From contig CAKSJC010000050.1 of assembly GCA_934462885.1 (NCBI GenBank), forward strand, positions 1 through 9,501: DNA of 9,501 nucleotides. The letters are read 5' to 3'. The stretch comes from an uncultured Eubacteriales bacterium. GTDB lineage: Bacteria > Bacillota > Clostridia > Oscillospirales > CAG-272. Positions 7,338-9,501 of the stretch are shown in pieces (the stretch's first letter is position 1; each line of letters starts with the position of its first letter). A program made the translations under genes and the position numbers. Under the pieces are notes generated by a model that was given only the letters and a program-made list of their open reading frames with translations, had not been told where the DNA came from and made no database searches.

Positions 7338-7390
7338 GAACAACCGTGCCGGTACAGAGCGCCGGCACGGTTGTTCTTATTTTATTTTTT
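7334..7390. terminator. Bidirectional terminator containing both convergent stop codons
   Basis: A perfect 19-bp stem (7334-7352 with 7362-7380) has a nine-base loop. A T-rich tract at 7381-7390 follows on the + strand; the - strand side is only moderately U-rich. The outer stem includes the deacetylase TAA (7335-7337) and the TAA of the opposing gene (7377-7379), which pair with each other. Confidence 0.92.
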
Positions 7391-7910
7391 CGCTTGTAAA
7401 TCCCTCTTCAGCGTGCTTTACGATTTGTTCTCCGCGTTCGCCGCCGCTGAGAACCATGACCGCCTTTATTAGATCCGCGTCAGAAAACTCAACGTCGGAT
7501 ATTTTATATTTCCGATAGTTATAAATTGAGCGTTTCTTTGCGTCGATTACGGTCATTGGGTATTCTTTGCCCGTAGTTTCGTCGACCAAAACAAAAGAAA
7601 ACTCGCTCCCCGCTTCGACGCCTGTATATTTGTAAGCGCTGTCGTTCCATCTGATCGTAAGCTGAGCTTCTCCGGCGTCCGGAACGTAGTAAAACGCATA
7701 TGCTCTGAAATGTCCGTTGTCTGATATTTCGGCGTTGACTTTTGATTTTAAGAATTCATCCGTGCCGTTATCTACCGCTTTCTCCACGGCGTCTGTTACA
7801 TATAGTTTTGAAAAGATCGATTTGTCGGCGACCATAAAACAACGTATAATGAACATTAAGCATAATATAAAGAGAATTGCATATCCGATACGTTTTATTA
7901 TTTTTTCCAT
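7377..7910 (-). CDS. Unrecognised single-pass membrane-anchored protein
   Basis: I do not recognise this 177-residue protein. It begins MEKIIKR, followed by a hydrophobic segment at about 9-27 that should act as an uncleaved anchor with a short positively charged cytoplasmic tail; there is no lipobox. The remaining 150 or so residues look like a soluble, mainly beta external domain, with alternating hydrophobic stretches such as FRAYAFYYVPDAG (about 68-80), AQLTIRWN and FSFVLVD, and a lysine- and arginine-rich segment near 124-135. No catalytic motif or cysteine pattern is visible. AAAAGGAA lies 10 bases before the ATG and a near-consensus promoter lies further upstream, so it is very likely a real, separately transcribed gene. 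It converges on the deacetylase gene and is head-to-head with yceD. Confidence 0.8.
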   Translation of the reverse strand: MEKIIKRIGYAILFILCLMFIIRCFMVADKSIFSKLYVTDAVEKAVDNGTDEFLKSKVNAEISDNGHFRAYAFYYVPDAGEAQLTIRWNDSAYKYTGVEAGSEFSFVLVDETTGKEYPMTVIDAKKRSIYNYRKYKISDVEFSDADLIKAVMVLSGGERGEQIVKHAEEGFTSEKIK

Positions 7911-7965
7911 AATAGGTATGTTCCTTTTGTTTTGTTTTTTTCCTGAACTTCTGCTGAATGCTTTA

Positions 7966-7994
7966 ATTATATCAGTGAGATATTAAATTTTCAA
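7966..7994 (-). promoter_or_regulatory. Sigma-A promoter of the membrane-anchored protein gene
   Basis: Read on the - strand: TTGAAA (7989-7994), a 17-base spacer, and a perfect TATAAT (7966-7971). The predicted start near 7959 gives a leader of about 49 bases to the ATG at 7910. Confidence 0.8.
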
Positions 7995-8045
7995 TAATAA
8001 ATAAAGACAAAGACGAAAAACATCGGTAAATTGTCGAAATAGATG

Positions 8046-8074
8046 TTGACGAGAGGGTAATAATATATTATAAT
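8046..8074 (+). promoter_or_regulatory. Sigma-A promoter of yceD-rpmF
   Basis: TTGACG at 8046-8051, a 17-base spacer, and a perfect TATAAT at 8069-8074. The predicted start is near 8081, about 40 bases before the proposed CTG start of yceD. It is divergent from the promoter at 7966-7994. Confidence 0.85.
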
Positions 8075-8121
8075 ATAACTTAGCATGGATTTTTTTGCTT
8101 TTTTGAACGGAGGGATCTTGT

Positions 8122-8685
8122 CTGAAAATTGATGTAGTTGAACTTATGAACCATCGTGCGAGTGAAGTAAAGTTTAAGTATGCTTTTGATCCGCATAATG
8201 TTGACTCGGAGTGTGTTTCATTGCCCGATGGAATAACGGTTGACCGCGACGGGATCACAGTTGAAGGATGTGCGCTTGATTATCTCGGTTCCATTATGTT
8301 TAAGGCTCATGTGACGGTTTCATACGCTACGGTATGCGCGAGATGTGCTGAAGATATCAAAGCGGTACTTGAATTTGATATGGAACGCATGATACTGACA
8401 AATCGATTTTACGATGAGAAAGCCCATGTATCTGACGATGACGAATGGGACGGAGAGTGCGAAGATGTTCTTTACGTTAACGAAGGAAAGATTATCCCCG
8501 ACGCTGACGTCATGGAGGAAATATCGTTAAACCTCCCGCCATATGATTTGTGCAGTGAGGACTGCCCGGGGCTATGTCCGAGATGCGGAAATCGTTTGAA
8601 AGACGGAGCCTGTAACTGCAAAGAAGAAAAAGATATTAATCCTAAGCTTGCAATTTTGCAAAAACTACTTGATAATCAAAAATAA
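8122..8685 (+). CDS. yceD: YceD family (DUF177) protein, probable CTG start
   Basis: YceD is encoded next to rpmF in many bacteria and has been linked to 23S rRNA processing or accumulation and ribosome assembly; the biochemical role is not settled. The protein has the Gram-positive family pattern: CARC at about 72-75, DADVMEEISLNLPPYDLC, then SEDCPGLCPRCGNRL, CNC and DINPKLAILQKLL at the end. The eight clustered cysteines probably bind zinc. The only in-frame ATG nearby (8146) has no ribosome binding site. GGAGG at 8109-8113 is correctly placed for the in-frame CTG at 8122. The eight codons between them read KIDVVEL after the start, matching the usual family N-terminus. The TTG at 8118 is out of frame and meets a stop. 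I therefore prefer CTG, giving 187 residues; a start at 8146 would give 179. The stop codon lies 57 bases before rpmF. Confidence 0.88.
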   Translation: MKIDVVELMNHRASEVKFKYAFDPHNVDSECVSLPDGITVDRDGITVEGCALDYLGSIMFKAHVTVSYATVCARCAEDIKAVLEFDMERMILTNRFYDEKAHVSDDDEWDGECEDVLYVNEGKIIPDADVMEEISLNLPPYDLCSEDCPGLCPRCGNRLKDGACNCKEEKDINPKLAILQKLLDNQK

Positions 8686-8697
8686 ATGTGGTATAAT
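8669..8697 (+). promoter_or_regulatory. Internal sigma-A promoter for rpmF
   Basis: TTGATA at 8669-8674, within the last codons of yceD, then a 17-base spacer and a perfect TATAAT at 8692-8697. The predicted start near 8704 gives a leader of about 39 bases. It would allow L32 to be made in excess of YceD. Confidence 0.75.
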
Positions 8698-8728
8698 AAC
8701 CTGGTATTGTAATTAACAGAATTATACC
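8690..8728. repeat. 8-bp inverted repeat spanning the rpmF promoter and leader
   Basis: GGTATAAT (8690-8697) and ATTATACC (8721-8728) are exact reverse complements 23 bases apart, with a minor inner CTG/CAG pairing. The left arm contains the -10 box and the right arm ends at the ribosome binding site of rpmF. It could be an operator or chance; AT-rich repeats of this size are not rare. Confidence 0.35.
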
Positions 8729-8742
8729 GAGGAGGTTTAGAA

Positions 8743-8931
8743 ATGGCTGTTCCGAAGAGAAAAACATCGAAGGCAAGACGTGACAAAAGACGTTCAAACG
8801 TATGGAAACTCGAAATGCCCGGTATGGTAAAATGTTCGCACTGCGGTGAATACAATCTTGCTCACCGTGTATGCAAGTCCTGCGGCTATTACAACGGTAA
8901 GCAGGTAATTAAAACAACTGAAGAAGCGTAA
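8743..8931 (+). CDS. rpmF: 50S ribosomal protein L32
   Basis: L32 is a small component of the large ribosomal subunit. The 62 residues begin with the invariant AVPKRKTSKARRDKRR and continue with a zinc ribbon made of CSHC (31-34) and CKSC (44-47). All four cysteines are present, so this is the zinc-binding form; genomes with a zinc-free paralogue usually carry that copy elsewhere. GGAGG at 8731-8735 lies seven bases before the ATG. It follows yceD in the common yceD-rpmF order, has a promoter of its own and is closed by a terminator seven bases after the stop codon, so the downstream gene is a separate unit. Confidence 0.98.
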   Translation: MAVPKRKTSKARRDKRRSNVWKLEMPGMVKCSHCGEYNLAHRVCKSCGYYNGKQVIKTTEEA

Positions 8932-8937
8932 CAATGA

Positions 8938-8975
8938 GTCCGTGTTATCGTAAGGTAACACGGACGCGCTTTTTT
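8938..8975 (+). terminator. Intrinsic terminator of yceD-rpmF
   Basis: A perfect 10-bp stem (8938-8947 with 8956-8965) and eight-base loop are followed after four bases by six T (8970-8975). Confidence 0.9.
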
Positions 8976-9087
8976 GCATATCTTCGCTTCGGAGTTATCG
9001 GTATACTTAAATGAAATGAACAATGATCGCGGAGGTTACGTGACTGCCCGCTCTTACCCGCTGACGCGGAGAAATTTTACATATTGT

Positions 9088-9116
9088 TTGCGTGGGGCGG
9101 GGGAATTTTTGATAAT
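9088..9116 (+). promoter_or_regulatory. Possible promoter of the last gene
   Basis: TTGCGT (9088-9093), a 17-base spacer and GATAAT (9111-9116). The predicted start near 9123 would put the ATG at 9148 about 25 bases downstream. The -35 box is weak. Confidence 0.35.
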
Positions 9117-9147
9117 CAGAAAAATACAAAGGAAACGGAGTTTTACG

Positions 9148-9501
9148 ATGCGGTGTGTTCCTAAACAAAAAAACAGGAAAATCGGGCTTATAGTCATATC
9201 TTTTATAGTAATCGGTGCGTTACTGTACATGATCCCTCTTGTATGCAACGCATATGAGATAAAGGTGATTCCGTGGATATTTCAATTTGCCGCTCTGGCA
9301 CTTATTGTCGGAGGGATATACGTGTTGATGAGGTATAAGCTTACTGAATTTGTATATGAGATTCGTCTTAATACGAGAGCGGAAGAGAATACTGACATGA
9401 TACCGGTATATGCCTCTGAGGTGAAAGCCGATATTGCCAGGGTATCTCCGGAGTATCTTGATTTTGCGGTAATGCGCGCACAGGGAACATGGAACTTCGA
9501 T
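9148..9501 (+). CDS. Unrecognised two-helix membrane protein (3' truncated by the window)
   Basis: The frame stays open to the right edge, so only the first 118 residues are visible. After a basic start (RCVPKQKNRK) there are two hydrophobic segments, about 12-32 and 45-63, separated by a short loop containing CNAYEIK. A charged soluble region starts with RYKLTEFVYEIR. The topology is probably N-in, two membrane helices, then a cytoplasmic domain whose fold cannot be judged here. I do not recognise the family. The ATG at 9148 is preferred because GGAG lies seven bases before it and the membrane helix follows directly. An in-frame GTG at 9040 with a GGAGG four bases upstream would add 36 basic residues and cannot be excluded. 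It occupies the place where plsX often follows rpmF, but it does not resemble PlsX. Confidence 0.7.
   Translation, partial: MRCVPKQKNRKIGLIVISFIVIGALLYMIPLVCNAYEIKVIPWIFQFAALALIVGGIYVLMRYKLTEFVYEIRLNTRAEENTDMIPVYASEVKADIARVSPEYLDFAVMRAQGTWNFD

Noticed and set aside
8694..8713. ACCTGGTA in the rpmF leader as a FapR operator, since FapR controls fatty acid genes often linked to rpmF-plsX.
   Set aside because: Only the core agrees; the outer half-sites differ at most positions from the known inverted repeat, and no plsX follows.
1..9501. Mobile element, CRISPR, toxin-antitoxin or defence system.
   Set aside because: No transposase, integrase, direct-repeat array, tRNA-adjacent attachment site or toxin-antitoxin pair was seen; all intervals are explained by chromosomal genes, promoters and terminators.

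Overview
The window looks like chromosomal DNA of a low-to-moderate GC Gram-positive anaerobe of the class Clostridia, probably a gut member of the Oscillospirales or a neighbouring order. This is inferred from strong GGAG-type ribosome binding sites, near-consensus sigma-A promoters with 17-bp spacers, a cysteine-rich YceD (DUF177) next to a four-cysteine L32, a YmdB-type phosphodiesterase and a clostridial-style lipoprotein polysaccharide deacetylase. No rRNA, tRNA, CRISPR array, insertion sequence or phage gene was seen, and the species cannot be named from this sequence.

Region 1 (1-2906, + strand) is the tail of an arginine biosynthesis operon in the order argJ (5'-truncated), argB, argD. 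Intergenic gaps are 34 and 13 bp, and a strong bidirectional hairpin terminator closes the operon. The three enzymes carry glutamate through N-acetylglutamate, its phosphate and N-acetylornithine, and ArgJ recycles the acetyl group. argC is not visible and the argF step does not follow argD.

Region 2 (2919-4991, - strand) converges on that terminator. It is a two-gene operon encoding a LacX-like aldose 1-epimerase and a cytoplasmic CE15-type (glucuronoyl esterase-like) alpha/beta hydrolase, transcribed from a TTGACA/TAAACT promoter. The pair suggests intracellular processing of plant-derived uronic-acid-containing sugars.

Region 3 (5022-7337, + strand) begins with two stacked promoters. The first would produce a short RNA beginning with an imperfect hairpin that ends in a U run. 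The second lies just upstream of ymdB. ymdB is followed by a TTG-started lipoprotein with a PASTA-like segment and a NodB polysaccharide deacetylase domain, a likely cell-envelope enzyme. The region ends in a 19-bp perfect stem that contains the stop codons of both convergent genes.

Region 4 (7377-7994, - strand) is an unrecognised single-pass membrane-anchored protein with its own near-consensus promoter, head-to-head with region 5.

Region 5 (8046-8975, + strand) is the conserved yceD-rpmF pair. yceD probably starts at a CTG codon. rpmF has its own promoter inside the end of yceD and a clear terminator. plsX, the usual next gene, is absent. Instead an unrecognised two-helix membrane protein begins at about 9148 and runs off the window.

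Overall this is mostly ordinary housekeeping and accessory chromosome. I found no clearly new multi-gene system. The best leads are the unusual CE15 enzyme, the PASTA-deacetylase architecture, the possible small RNA in front of ymdB and the non-standard start of yceD.
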